Assembly: GCA_016841265.1 (NCBI GenBank)
Contig: JAENZL010000010.1
Coordinates: 56,648-97,710, forward strand
Origin: Methanobacteriota archaeon
Lineage (GTDB): Archaea > Halobacteriota > Methanosarcinia > Methanosarcinales > Methanosarcinaceae
Direction of reading: 5' to 3'
Length of the DNA stretch: 41,063 nt
The notes below the pieces were generated by a model. That model was given only the letters and a program-made list of their open reading frames with translations. It had not been told where the DNA came from and ran no database searches. Position 1 is the first letter of the stretch; each line of letters starts with the position of its first letter. Shown one piece after another: positions 33,615-41,063 of this stretch. The translations under genes were made by a program, and so were the position numbers.

Positions 33615-34256
33615 GTGTTATACGTGCCTGAACAGGAAATGAACCAGATCTCCTACGAATTTTATACCCAAAAGCGCTGGGAAAACTGGCTCGCCCGGGC
33701 AAAAGAGAGCGGATTTGAGATTAAGGAATCGGAAGAAGAGTCCGGGAAAGAAAGCGCTGTATTCGTGAATATGGTTGACGATGTCATCCTTGCTTGCCTC
33801 AAGGTAAGCGCACGTTTCGAACACGGAATGCTCTCAGCAGAAAACTCCCTCAATATATTGGTGGAGATCCGGAACCTCGTGCTTGACGAGGTTGAGCCAA
33901 TTTCCGAAGATATTGACCTTATGATCAATTCGGTTCAGACCTCTCTCATGGGGGCGCTTGCCGCCTTCGAATGCTTTGTCATGGGCGACTATGAAGAAGG
34001 AATTAGCATTGACGAGCTTATAAAAGCAGCCATCGTTGCCGAAGAAACCGATGATCTCGAGATGGCCCTTGATTATACGGCCCAGTGCGGAGCCTTCGTG
34101 CTTAAAGGAGAAAACCTGCCCGATGAAATGATGGCCGAACTTCCCTACGGCATAGTGGCAGAATGGCTTGATGGAATCGACTCCATAGCTGCCGCAATGG
34201 TCGGTAGTGACAGTTACAAGGAATTTGACGAAGATGATGAGGACTCTGCCCTCTGA
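33615..34256 (+). CDS. DUF2150 family protein, acidic
   Basis: The 213-residue protein is acidic and helical, with QISYEFYTQKRWENWLARAKESGF near its N-terminus and VFVNMVDDVILACLKVSARF as its strongest conserved block. It ends EFDEDDEDSAL. It matches DUF2150, an archaeal family without a known role. No membrane span or signal peptide is seen, so it is probably cytoplasmic. The start is uncertain: GTG at 33615, GTG at 33624 (with GGTG six bases before it) and ATG at 33639 are all possible. It follows the UPF0179 gene. Confidence 0.85.
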   Translation: MLYVPEQEMNQISYEFYTQKRWENWLARAKESGFEIKESEEESGKESAVFVNMVDDVILACLKVSARFEHGMLSAENSLNILVEIRNLVLDEVEPISEDIDLMINSVQTSLMGALAAFECFVMGDYEEGISIDELIKAAIVAEETDDLEMALDYTAQCGAFVLKGENLPDEMMAELPYGIVAEWLDGIDSIAAAMVGSDSYKEFDEDDEDSAL

Positions 34257-34259
34257 AGC

Positions 34260-34294
34260 TTTTTAATAATTTCTTTTTTATAGAAGATTTTTTT
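34260..34294 (+). terminator. T-rich terminator after DUF2150
   Basis: Three T-runs (ttttt, tttttt and ttttttt) follow within 40 bases of the DUF2150 stop. Archaeal RNA polymerase stops at oligo-T without needing a hairpin. The opposite gene ends at 34459, so the genes are convergent. Confidence 0.5.
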
Positions 34295-34458
34295 ACAGAA
34301 GATCGGGCTATAAGAACACAGGATCTCTGCGGTTTTGAACTCTGCGGCTTTTTTGTAGGGCCTGGCCTACAGCTATAGCTATATGAGACATGTTTTTCAG
34401 GGAACTTCCCCAATTACAAGGGAACTTTCCCCATTTTACAGGATTTTCCCGGGTACTT

Positions 34459-35625
34459 TTACGTACCCGCGGTAACTTTCTTATACACCTGAATGGTTTC
34501 CTCTGCAATATTTTTCCAGTTATACCTTTTTTTGAGAAGGGAATATCCTTTCTCGCCCATTTTGTTTTTGTCGAGCCCCTCAAGCACGTAATTAAGACAC
34601 CAGGCAATGGATTTCGGGTTTTTGTAGGCAACGACTCCTGTCCTGAAATTATCCACGAGCGCTACTGCCTCACTCGCAACAACTGGTTTCTTCGCATCCC
34701 AGGCTTCGAGCACAACGATCCCAAACGGTTCGTTCCTGCTCGGCACACAGACAAGGTCACAAGCATTAAACCAGTCCCTGACCGTGTTATCCGGGGCATA
34801 TCCAAGGAAGCGGCAGGAGTCCTTGATCCCTAGCTCGTATGCCCTGTTTTCGCATTTGGAGCGCATCTCCCCGTCCCCTATAAGCACGAAACCGGCATCC
34901 CTCTTTTTCAGGACCCTGGCCGCAGCTTCCACGAGGATGTCCGGCCCTTTCTGATAGCTCATCCTGCCCGTGAACAACACCACAGGGAGGAAGGGATGGA
35001 TTCCGTAATTCTGTTTAACCTTTCCCCTGTCGATCTCTTTCCCGATCTTTCCTACGTTGATGCCGTTAGGGATTTCCGAGAGCTTGTTGTCGGGGATTTT
35101 GTAAATATGCTTAATTTCATTTGCCAGCACTGTTGAGGTTACAATTACTTCAGAGCATTCATATCCCCCAAGCCATTCCCTGTGGGAGATCTCGTTTGCC
35201 TCCCACCAGTCCCCATGGAGGTTTCCGTTGCGTCCCCATTCCGTGCTATGGAAAGTAAGTACGAAAGGAATCCCAAACTGGGCCTTGATCCTGCAGAGAA
35301 CGTTGACGGGGTGCCAGTCGTGACCGTGCAGAACATCAAACTCCCCTGCCTGGTCCCGCACTTCCAGGAACCTGCAGTACATGGCATCGCACATACGGTT
35401 CATCTGTTCTATGATATTTCCATACTGGTCGCTGGCTACCCTGTGATAATGTACCCCCTTGATTTCTTCATCATTGTTTTCAAGGGCGCGGGTGAATAAA
35501 TGGACCTCGTGTCCCGCTTCAGCGATCGCTTCTGAAAGTTCGGAGACATGAGGTGCAATTCCCCCGACTCTGATTGAATATAGACTTTCCCACGTAAACA
35601 TTCCGATTCGAAGCTTTTTCATCAT
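34459..35625 (-). CDS. family 4 glycosyltransferase (GT-B, glycogen synthase-like)
   Basis: The 388-residue GT4-type enzyme has the N-terminal loop RVGGIAPHVSELSEAI (acceptor/UDP-sugar region), VLHGHDWHPVNVL, a donor-binding FTGRMSYQKGPDILVEA and the C-terminal EPFGIVVLEAWD, the two-Glu motif of GT4 proteins. The likely donor is a UDP- or ADP-sugar; the likely product is alpha-glucan or another glycan. No signal peptide is seen. GalT and a GT3-type glycogen synthase follow upstream on the same strand, which supports a role in glycogen or storage-sugar metabolism. Start ATG ATG has GGAAGAG upstream. A small GGGTAC/GTACCC hairpin overlaps its stop codon. Confidence 0.9.
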   Translation of the reverse strand: MMKKLRIGMFTWESLYSIRVGGIAPHVSELSEAIAEAGHEVHLFTRALENNDEEIKGVHYHRVASDQYGNIIEQMNRMCDAMYCRFLEVRDQAGEFDVLHGHDWHPVNVLCRIKAQFGIPFVLTFHSTEWGRNGNLHGDWWEANEISHREWLGGYECSEVIVTSTVLANEIKHIYKIPDNKLSEIPNGINVGKIGKEIDRGKVKQNYGIHPFLPVVLFTGRMSYQKGPDILVEAAARVLKKRDAGFVLIGDGEMRSKCENRAYELGIKDSCRFLGYAPDNTVRDWFNACDLVCVPSRNEPFGIVVLEAWDAKKPVVASEAVALVDNFRTGVVAYKNPKSIAWCLNYVLEGLDKNKMGEKGYSLLKKRYNWKNIAEETIQVYKKVTAGT

Positions 35626-35659
35626 ATACTCTTCCGATTGTCAAATACGGTTAGTGGTT

Positions 35660-35689
35660 TAATTTGCTTAGCTTTAATTTACTTAGCTT
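35660..35689. repeat. 15-bp repeat, two copies (block 1)
   Basis: Two adjacent copies of taatttgcttagctt (the second with one substitution), about 35 bases before the GT4 start. The same unit recurs at 35836-35895. Confidence 0.9.
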
Positions 35690-35835
35690 TTTAGGCTCTC
35701 AAATTAGGACTTTGATTTAAAAACCTATTCATTTTTTAGTTATTCGTGAGATATAATTAATGAACGGATTGACCTTACTTTGGGAAGTGCTTATCAAATT
35801 AGTATCCCGATTTTTGGAGCTAATTTGAGAAGGTC

Positions 35836-35895
35836 TAATTTGCTTAGCTTTAATTTGCTTAGCTTTAATTTGCTTAGCTTTAATTTGCTTAATTA
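35836..35895. repeat. 15-bp repeat, four copies (block 2)
   Basis: Three exact copies of taatttgcttagctt and one truncated copy, about 145 bp from block 1. The spacing makes a dispersed regulatory site possible, but polymerase slippage is the simpler origin. Confidence 0.9.
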
Positions 35896-36337
35896 GAATT
35901 GATTAATGTGAATTGATTAAATGGAATTCCATTCAATAGAGCCCTTCCATGCAGCATCCGAGTTTTTCTGGTAGTGTGAGCCGAAATGGTTGCTAAGCAG
36001 GATATTCCGACCCGAAAAACGCTGGTAATGTGCATGCTGGCTTCACAGCAAATGTGCAGTCCATAAACCCCTAATAAGCCCTCTACTTTACTTCCTTTTG
36101 ATTGTACATAAATATACCCACAAAATATTATATAATGTTATAATGGGAAACAACTTTCATACTTTTTCCCCATTTTCCCTTCCTTTCTTTATTCACTTTT
36201 ACCTCATTCCTTTTTTGTCCTATTGTTCTGCCAGTTTCCGTTCTCCCCTATCCATTCTCCCCTATCCATTCTCCCGATATTTTACTATATTTTTTACCAG
36301 GTATTATCTCTTAATAGTTCTCTATCTCTCCAGAAGT

Positions 36338-37345
36338 TCATTCTTCCGGCAGTTTGTCCCCCCTCAGATAGGAGGCTGCCCTCTCAGGGGATACGGTATT
36401 GATATAAATCCCGGTGTTCAGCTCGAAACCGGCAACAAGAGAAATCCTCGGGAGAAGCCGCAGGTTCAGGTGATATTCCGGGGCATCGAAGAGCTGGTAA
36501 AACATGTAGTTGTATGCCGGGTTCCCGAGAACCTTTCCATAGGAGTTGAGGACGTATCCGATCATTTCCCCAAGTCCCGAGAGAATTTCTTTGCTGCAGT
36601 CACCCAGGTAGTTTACATGCTTTTTTGGGAGGATCCAGACTTCAAACGGACTTTTTGAACAGTAAGGAGTGAAAGCCACGCACTCCCTGTTTTCACGGAT
36701 AAAGCGTGTTGATTCTTTTTCTTTTTCAAGTAGGATGCAGTAAGGACATTTTTCTTCATTTCCTATTGCCTGCAGTTCCGTTTTCAGGAGAGGGGGGAGC
36801 AGAGGCAGAGCCAGTAGCTGACTGTGAGGATGGTCAAGGGATGCTCCTGCAGCTCCCCCGGAATTTTTGAAAAGGGAGACATAGCGGATATTCTCATGGG
36901 CCCGGTAGTGGCAGACCCGGTCCCTGTAGACCTGCATGAGCTCCGAAAGTTCGGCGGCTGAAAAATCACTCAGCTTCTTTCCGTGTACAGGGGACTCCAC
37001 AATCACCTCGTGAAAACCAAAACCCGGACTTGAACCGCCTTCACCACCCGAAAGTTCTGAAAAGGCAGGGATTGGAGAAAGGGCAGGAAAAAGGTTTTGG
37101 AAACATCGAAAGTCCCATTTACGGACTCTTTTTTCTTTCGTGTCCGCAAAAATTCTTCCCTCTTTATAGACTGACCCCGCAGGTGGAGTTTTTTCCTCTG
37201 AACCCGCACAAAAGGCACAGTGCGTAGGCCGGGTTTCCGGCTCTGCACCTCCTGTTTCAGCTGCAAATTCCGAGGGCCTTTTTGCCCTTCCTTCCGCAAT
37301 AATGCAGTATTCCGGGAGAAAATAATGTTTCCGGATCTCTGACAT
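36338..37345 (-). CDS. galT: galactose-1-phosphate uridylyltransferase
   Basis: The Leloir enzyme exchanges UMP between UDP-glucose and galactose-1-phosphate through a His-bound intermediate. The 335-residue protein has zinc-site cysteines (C43, C46 in THCAFCAGSEE), a second CPYC pair, a conserved NSGGAAGASLDHPHSQLLAL segment whose HPH holds the nucleophilic His, and a late YNYMFYQLFDAP region. Relatives also act on other NDP-sugars, so the substrate is not certain. It lies directly between two glycosyltransferases on the same strand. It may supply or salvage UDP-sugar for them. The ATG has GGGGG about eleven bases upstream. Confidence 0.9.
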   Translation of the reverse strand: MSEIRKHYFLPEYCIIAEGRAKRPSEFAAETGGAEPETRPTHCAFCAGSEEKTPPAGSVYKEGRIFADTKEKRVRKWDFRCFQNLFPALSPIPAFSELSGGEGGSSPGFGFHEVIVESPVHGKKLSDFSAAELSELMQVYRDRVCHYRAHENIRYVSLFKNSGGAAGASLDHPHSQLLALPLLPPLLKTELQAIGNEEKCPYCILLEKEKESTRFIRENRECVAFTPYCSKSPFEVWILPKKHVNYLGDCSKEILSGLGEMIGYVLNSYGKVLGNPAYNYMFYQLFDAPEYHLNLRLLPRISLVAGFELNTGIYINTVSPERAASYLRGDKLPEE

Positions 37346-37360
37346 ATTTAGTAAACCCCC

Positions 37361-37467
37361 AGTAACCTTTTTTCCTTGAACAGTATCTTTTTTCCTTGCA
37401 AAGTAACCTTTTTTCTTTGCCCGGAACCTTTTTTCATTACTCAGTATATTTTTTCTTGCTTTTACTC
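37361..37467. repeat. imperfect 20-22-bp tandem repeat, five copies
   Basis: Five degenerate units of the form agtaaccttttttccttg. The T-rich core is on the plus strand, so it reads as A-rich in the transcript of the flanking minus-strand genes. It fills the space between the GT3 gene and galT. Confidence 0.85.
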
Positions 37468-37477
37468 ATGTGACTTT

Positions 37478-39364
37478 TTATTTCTTTTCTTCCTTCCACC
37501 TTTCTTTTCCGGGGGCTGCACCTCCCTGGACGAAGAACCTTTTGCCGCTTATCAGTTCAAAATACTGTTCCGTTGGCTTTTCCCAACCCATGTCCTTTGC
37601 GAGGAGGAAAGCTTCCCTGCAGAGCAGTTTATATTTCACTCTGTCGTCCACGAAATTCCGGATAAAGTAGCTTGCTGCCAGGGCATATTCAAGGACCGTT
37701 TCGTAATAGGAGAGGTCTATGTTGTCTACAACTATCACTCCCCCCAGGTTCTCTCCCAGGGCCTCGATGATCTTTACGGCATCACTGAAACCGCAGACCC
37801 GGCTGACCACACTTGGAGTTCCCTCTTTTCCAGCTTCAAGTCCTGTGAGCAGGAAGGGATCATAGCGGGAAGGGAAAACCCCTGCACAGCACCCGGCCAT
37901 GAAATCTTCCACTTTCATGCAGAGGCCTCCGTCCTGCTCCGAGATTATCTGGGGATAGAGAACTGCTGCAACCGAGCGCTTGCCTCTTACCATTTTCGGG
38001 CAGTCAACCCCTCGTTCTTCTATCATATGCTGGACTCTCAGTTCGTTTCCCACCAGCACTTCCTTGGGCAGGTTTATGGGGAAACCTTTGGGGAGGTTAG
38101 TTTTGGGACCTTCGGCAGTAACCAGAAAGCAGACAACCCTTATTCCCTCTTCCAGGTAACCTTCCATAATGCCGTTTTTTATTATGTGTTCCAGGGCAAC
38201 AAGGGAATCGAGAAGGTCCGCATACCCCTTGTTTTCCACTTCAATACGGGAAATCGTGAAAATAGGGATAATTTTATCAGGTTCGATCCTTTCCCCTCCG
38301 TAGTGTCTGTACAGGTTTTCAGAGAGGAATCTCTGAATTTGCTCAAGGCAGCGTTCCTTTCTGTCCCAGTCAATTCTTTCGGATTCAATGGTTATCCCGT
38401 TCCTGACAACGATCCCGGAAATCCCGTAGAAAAGCCGGGCTTCCTGGCGGGTTGATTCTCCCACGGCAGTCACCGTGTCTGCGTATAAGGCGAGGCCCTC
38501 GAGGGCTGCGAGGTTTTCCGGAACCCCCTCGGACCAGGAACTGTCATTTTTCCTTATTTTCTGGATTGAGTTATGCCCGGCGACCCTCCCGGGAAGAGTG
38601 GCGTGCAGGGTAGCTATAGTACAGGCCGGGATTCCCAGTTTCTTCAACCTGGCAAGGGCATAAAAGGACCCGAACTCATGGCAGTGCAGGGAAACCGCAG
38701 GACAGGGAATGGTTCTTTTCGTCGTGTCGGTTTTCCAGGCCTCAACTTCGGTTCCGGTTTTCGGGGCAGAGCCTACAAGAACCCGGACAAGCTCGGAAAT
38801 CGCGTAGGAAAGGGAAAGGTAGTGAGTGTATTCCGCACCGTTCCCCATGCTTTCGTACTTAATTGAATCAAGTCCGAGCAGCTCATAGGCTTCTGATTTG
38901 ACCTTGTTTTCAAGCGTCCCCTCTTTTTCCCTGTGCACAGCCCGGACCCTCCCGAAGTTGTCTGTCTGAAACTGCAGGTACCCGACCTTCGTTTTTCCGA
39001 CCTTTTTTTCCCCCGTAAATATATTTACCCCCTCATTTTCAAGGGTTTTCAGGGCTTTTTTGAGCTTTCCGTCGATACTGAGCGGGTCAAGTCCCTCCAT
39101 GTCAGTGATCCGGTTAAGCCCCCGGTTCCAGTCTGCCCCCCTGTGCCCGTAGTAGGGCCCTGCAAGCAGGATATCGGGATTTTCTGCTTCTTCTTCTTCT
39201 TCGTCTTGTCCTTTCAGCCCCCCGGAATCGAAAAGGGATGCAAGGGTATGTGCTTCTTCGTGAATGACATTCCAGATCCCGCCCATTTTGTTTGATTTCG
39301 GGCCTGCTTCTTCCCCGGCAATTATTACGAAATTGTCCCCCAAGCCTGAATCCCCCCAGGTCAT
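37478..39364 (-). CDS. GT3-type glycogen synthase (eukaryote-like)
   Basis: The 628-residue protein matches the GT3 family (fungal/animal glycogen synthase) in layout: N-terminal KMGGIWNVIHEEA, HCHEFGSFYALARLKKLGIP, TIATLHATLPGRV, a GITIESERIDW region, IFTISRIEVENKGYADLLD and the C-terminal CAGVFPSRYDPFLLTGLEAG. GT3 enzymes add glucose from UDP-glucose to glycogen. The first Glu of the usual EPxxxxxxE motif is Asp here (DPF, with the second Glu kept), and an acidic stretch (QDEEEEEAEN) near residue 55 is unusual. A TATA box lies 30-40 bases upstream and no ribosome site is seen, so the message is nearly leaderless. It probably works with the GT4 enzyme and GalT. Confidence 0.88.
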   Translation of the reverse strand: MTWGDSGLGDNFVIIAGEEAGPKSNKMGGIWNVIHEEAHTLASLFDSGGLKGQDEEEEEAENPDILLAGPYYGHRGADWNRGLNRITDMEGLDPLSIDGKLKKALKTLENEGVNIFTGEKKVGKTKVGYLQFQTDNFGRVRAVHREKEGTLENKVKSEAYELLGLDSIKYESMGNGAEYTHYLSLSYAISELVRVLVGSAPKTGTEVEAWKTDTTKRTIPCPAVSLHCHEFGSFYALARLKKLGIPACTIATLHATLPGRVAGHNSIQKIRKNDSSWSEGVPENLAALEGLALYADTVTAVGESTRQEARLFYGISGIVVRNGITIESERIDWDRKERCLEQIQRFLSENLYRHYGGERIEPDKIIPIFTISRIEVENKGYADLLDSLVALEHIIKNGIMEGYLEEGIRVVCFLVTAEGPKTNLPKGFPINLPKEVLVGNELRVQHMIEERGVDCPKMVRGKRSVAAVLYPQIISEQDGGLCMKVEDFMAGCCAGVFPSRYDPFLLTGLEAGKEGTPSVVSRVCGFSDAVKIIEALGENLGGVIVVDNIDLSYYETVLEYALAASYFIRNFVDDRVKYKLLCREAFLLAKDMGWEKPTEQYFELISGKRFFVQGGAAPGKERWKEEKK

Positions 39365-39392
39365 TTAATTTTACGATTTAAATTTACATATT

Positions 39393-39403
39393 TTAATATA
39401 TCT
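39393..39403 (-). promoter_or_regulatory. TATA box of the GT3 gene
   Basis: The minus strand reads GATATATTAAAA about 30-40 bases before the ATG. The predicted leader is under ten bases with no ribosome site. Confidence 0.45.
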
Positions 39404-39565
39404 ATGACTATTAAAAAGTATCATCAAAAAAGCTGCTAATAACGTTAAGCAGTTGGTAATCGTATCTATATAAAGAAGGCAGAACCGGGGGATGAGAGAT
39501 GCAGGAATAAGAAAAAAGGAGAGCTGGAAGCCAGGGAGAACTGGAAGCCAGGAAAAGCTGGCTTT

Positions 39566-40378
39566 TCATTTCAGGCTTTCGCAGATTTCGATTTTTGCTT
39601 TTTTGTAACAGTTATCAACAAGGTCTAATGTGGCTTCAAGTTCTGTTATTTCAAACTCGAAAAGCCGTGCAAATTCCCTGACACAGGCTTCGAAGTTCTT
39701 CACATAGGGAAGGCCGGTATTCACTTTTGCAATCCTTTTGTATCCGGCATAATCAAAGACAAATTTTGACATCTCTATGTCATCGGGGTGCCGGCTCAGG
39801 CCGGCGGTCCTTACCATCTCCCGCCAGTTTGCGGCCCACATAGGGGTCAGGAAGAAGGTGCCGACCCCCTTGCAGCTTTTAAGGACTTCAAGGTATTGCT
39901 TCCGGCCTCCAAGCACAGCTCCGATGCAGTCGTCCACTATCTCCCCGTCCTCTTCTTTCAGGATGCTGACAGGGCAGCCGACTGCCTCTAAGTCGGTCTC
40001 AATTTTTCCGAGCACGTTCCCGCAGAGTCCGTAAAAAAGGAGGACCCCATCCGAGCAAGGAACCACACTCTCGACCTTCGAATAAACGGTGTTCTTCAGG
40101 TTTTCGGGAACTGCGTGCAGAGCAAGCTCGAGCATGTACACGATCAAGGTGAACCTGTCAGGCCCGGAATCTTTTCCCCCTACAATGGAAGATTTTTCAG
40201 GGATTTCTTCAAAATGAAGCGCCCTGTGTGGAATCCCTATATCCTCCAGCTTTGTCCTGAGCCCTTCGCAGTCCTCGTTTTCAACAACGATCACTTCTTT
40301 AAGTTCAGGATCGTTTTCTATGAGATGCACGATTTCATCTTCAAACATCCTGCACCCTATTATGGTCATAACCGGCAT
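39566..40378 (-). CDS. DUF1638 family protein
   Basis: The 270-residue protein has DUF1638 features: MPVMTIIGCRMFEDEIVHLIEN at the start, LLFYGLCGNVLG in the middle and PMWAANWREMV later. Several cysteines (CRMF, EDCEGL, PCSDGV, GLCGN, CPVSIL) are spread through the first half. The family is widespread in methanogens and some anaerobic bacteria, often near corrinoid methyltransferase genes, but it has no defined activity that I know. None of those genes is in this window. No membrane span is seen. A GGAAGTGATT stretch precedes the start. It stands alone, transcribed away from the window end. Confidence 0.85.
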   Translation of the reverse strand: MPVMTIIGCRMFEDEIVHLIENDPELKEVIVVENEDCEGLRTKLEDIGIPHRALHFEEIPEKSSIVGGKDSGPDRFTLIVYMLELALHAVPENLKNTVYSKVESVVPCSDGVLLFYGLCGNVLGKIETDLEAVGCPVSILKEEDGEIVDDCIGAVLGGRKQYLEVLKSCKGVGTFFLTPMWAANWREMVRTAGLSRHPDDIEMSKFVFDYAGYKRIAKVNTGLPYVKNFEACVREFARLFEFEITELEATLDLVDNCYKKAKIEICESLK

Positions 40379-40456
40379 GAGGAATCACTTCCATTTTTTT
40401 CAGGGAAACCTACCTAAAAAGACAGAGAAGTCAAGAATCCAGAGCTAATACACCTA

Positions 40457-40500
40457 AAATCCATGGCAAATCCATGGCAAATCCATAGCAAATCCATGGC
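40457..40500. repeat. 11-bp tandem repeat, four copies
   Basis: Four copies of aaatccatggc, the third with one substitution, about 80 bases before the DUF1638 start. Confidence 0.9.
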
Positions 40501-40955
40501 ATTTTACATCCGGATGTCGGCAATTTTTTCCCGGGTATTAATCTGGAACTCTTGATAATTATGAGGTGTATGCAGCTTTATGGGGGTTATTGCATAAATA
40601 ATATATTATTGTCATATTACTCACATTCCGAACCCTGACACACTCGTATCAATATACGGTACAAAAAGACCATTTTGCTGATATGAATACAACAAAATGA
40701 CCTCTAGTCATGCATTATTTTTCCCATATTGGCAGGGGTTCGAAATATTCAATATTATTTAAAAAAGAATTAATTATTAATTGAACAAAAAAGATTCCCA
40801 GAGGTAGCTGGGATTTCCGAGATTCAGGTTATAAGAGGGTATTTAAATGGATCGGACAGCATCTTTTGAATTTTGCTCTGTATTATGTCCCACTGTTCCA
40901 TGTTCACAGGATATTATGCGTTTAATACACTTCAGATCTATATATTAAGTGTGAA
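40501..40955. other. intergenic before the tnpB remnant
   Basis: No gene is supported. It has a weak hairpin (cattttg/caaaatg near 40670), a 33-codon open stretch at about 40847 without family resemblance, and an ACACTT/AAGTGT stem (about 40926-40952) just beyond the tnpB stop that may be part of the element's right end. Confidence 0.45.
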
Positions 40956-41063
40956 CTACCCCTCCCTGTCTCCTTCGGAGCCGAGGAAGGGGCTTCCTGC
41001 TTCATATCCCGGAGCAACCTCCACGAATCCACAGGCACTATCCCGTGTCCCACGGGTGATTTT
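40956..41063 (-). CDS. tnpB: C-terminal fragment of an IS605-type TnpB, cut by the window edge
   Basis: Read on the minus strand, the last 36 codons of the window are open and end in TAG at 40956. The peptide (RGTRDSACGFVEVAPGYEAG, then SPFLGSEGDREG) resembles the extreme C-terminus of TnpB proteins, with their late Glu-Ala-Gly-Ser-Pro stretch. The catalytic RuvC-like part would lie beyond 41063 and cannot be judged, so it could be intact or a relic. The DNA can also fold (ccccTccct with aggaagggg), fitting the structured 3' region that gives rise to omega-RNA in this family. Confidence 0.65.
   Translation of the reverse strand, partial: KITRGTRDSACGFVEVAPGYEAGSPFLGSEGDREG

Larger units (their letters stand above)
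35626..36337. other. intergenic upstream of the GT4 gene
   Basis: About 700 bp with no supported gene. Two blocks of the same 15-bp repeat lie near its left end. A plus-strand frame (36098-36658) runs against galT and is a shadow. The rest is AT-rich with several TATA-like stretches. Confidence 0.5.

Noticed and set aside
34451-34468. Small GGGTAC/GTACCC hairpin at the end of the GT4 gene as a terminator
   Set aside because: It overlaps the stop codon and has no T-run on the minus strand, so it is not a convincing terminator.
40735-40750. ggttcgaa segment as a tRNA T-arm
   Set aside because: No acceptor or anticodon stem can be formed around it. I found no tRNA or rRNA gene in the window.

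Overview
The window reads as a chromosomal segment of a methanogenic archaeon, most likely Methanosarcina. The sequence shows archaeal-only or archaeal-type genes: sn-glycerol-1-phosphate dehydrogenase, a fused Kae1-Bud32 protein, aIF2 gamma, Rpo7, Spt4, archaeal dephospho-CoA kinase and PurP. It also shows families typical of methanogens (DUF2150, UPF0179, DUF63, DUF1638, a COG2108 radical SAM protein), TATA-type promoters and several leaderless starts. The genus is an inference from this gene set; no search was run.

Left region (1-12.8 kb): AT-rich and accessory in character. A secreted beta-helix surface protein with a chimeric look (486-2276) faces a six-gene, same-strand cluster (2724-10105) for a surface polysaccharide or glycan. 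The cluster encodes a nucleotide-sugar dehydrogenase, a DUF354 protein, a deacetylase-like protein, a DegT/DnrJ-type aminotransferase, a FemAB-like acyltransferase and a two-domain deacetylase. The last two resemble partners from bacterial exosortase (XrtA/PEP-CTERM) polysaccharide loci. A gene-poor tract (10.1-12.8 kb) follows, with a MITE-like element and one small membrane protein.

Middle region (12.8-23.3 kb): more GC-rich. It holds a radical SAM protein divergent from a ferredoxin and cyclase-family hydrolase pair. The junction of that pair carries a 23-bp triplication that makes two 8-residue mini-ORFs linked by ATGA overlaps. Next come two uncharacterised proteins, then an RdgB-type NTP pyrophosphatase overlapping the KEOPS fusion Kae1-Bud32, a 1057-residue TPR protein with a membrane anchor, an IS200/IS605 element that cuts a small ORF, and a 54-residue small ORF.

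Information-processing operon (27.1 to 23.6 kb, minus strand): aIF2 gamma, PIN protein, Rpo7, Spt4, dephospho-CoA kinase, S24e and S27ae, tightly packed with overlaps and a hairpin terminator at the end. S27ae and several other small genes were found only by reading the sequence directly.

Right region (27.5-41 kb): PurP, a SpoIIM/DUF95 membrane protein and a DUF63 membrane protein, then G1P dehydrogenase, UPF0179 and DUF2150. After these comes a glycogen or sugar block (GT4 glycosyltransferase, GalT, GT3-type glycogen synthase) and DUF1638. The window ends inside the C-terminus of a TnpB-like protein. Intergenic spaces throughout carry short tandem repeats with 11-53 bp units.
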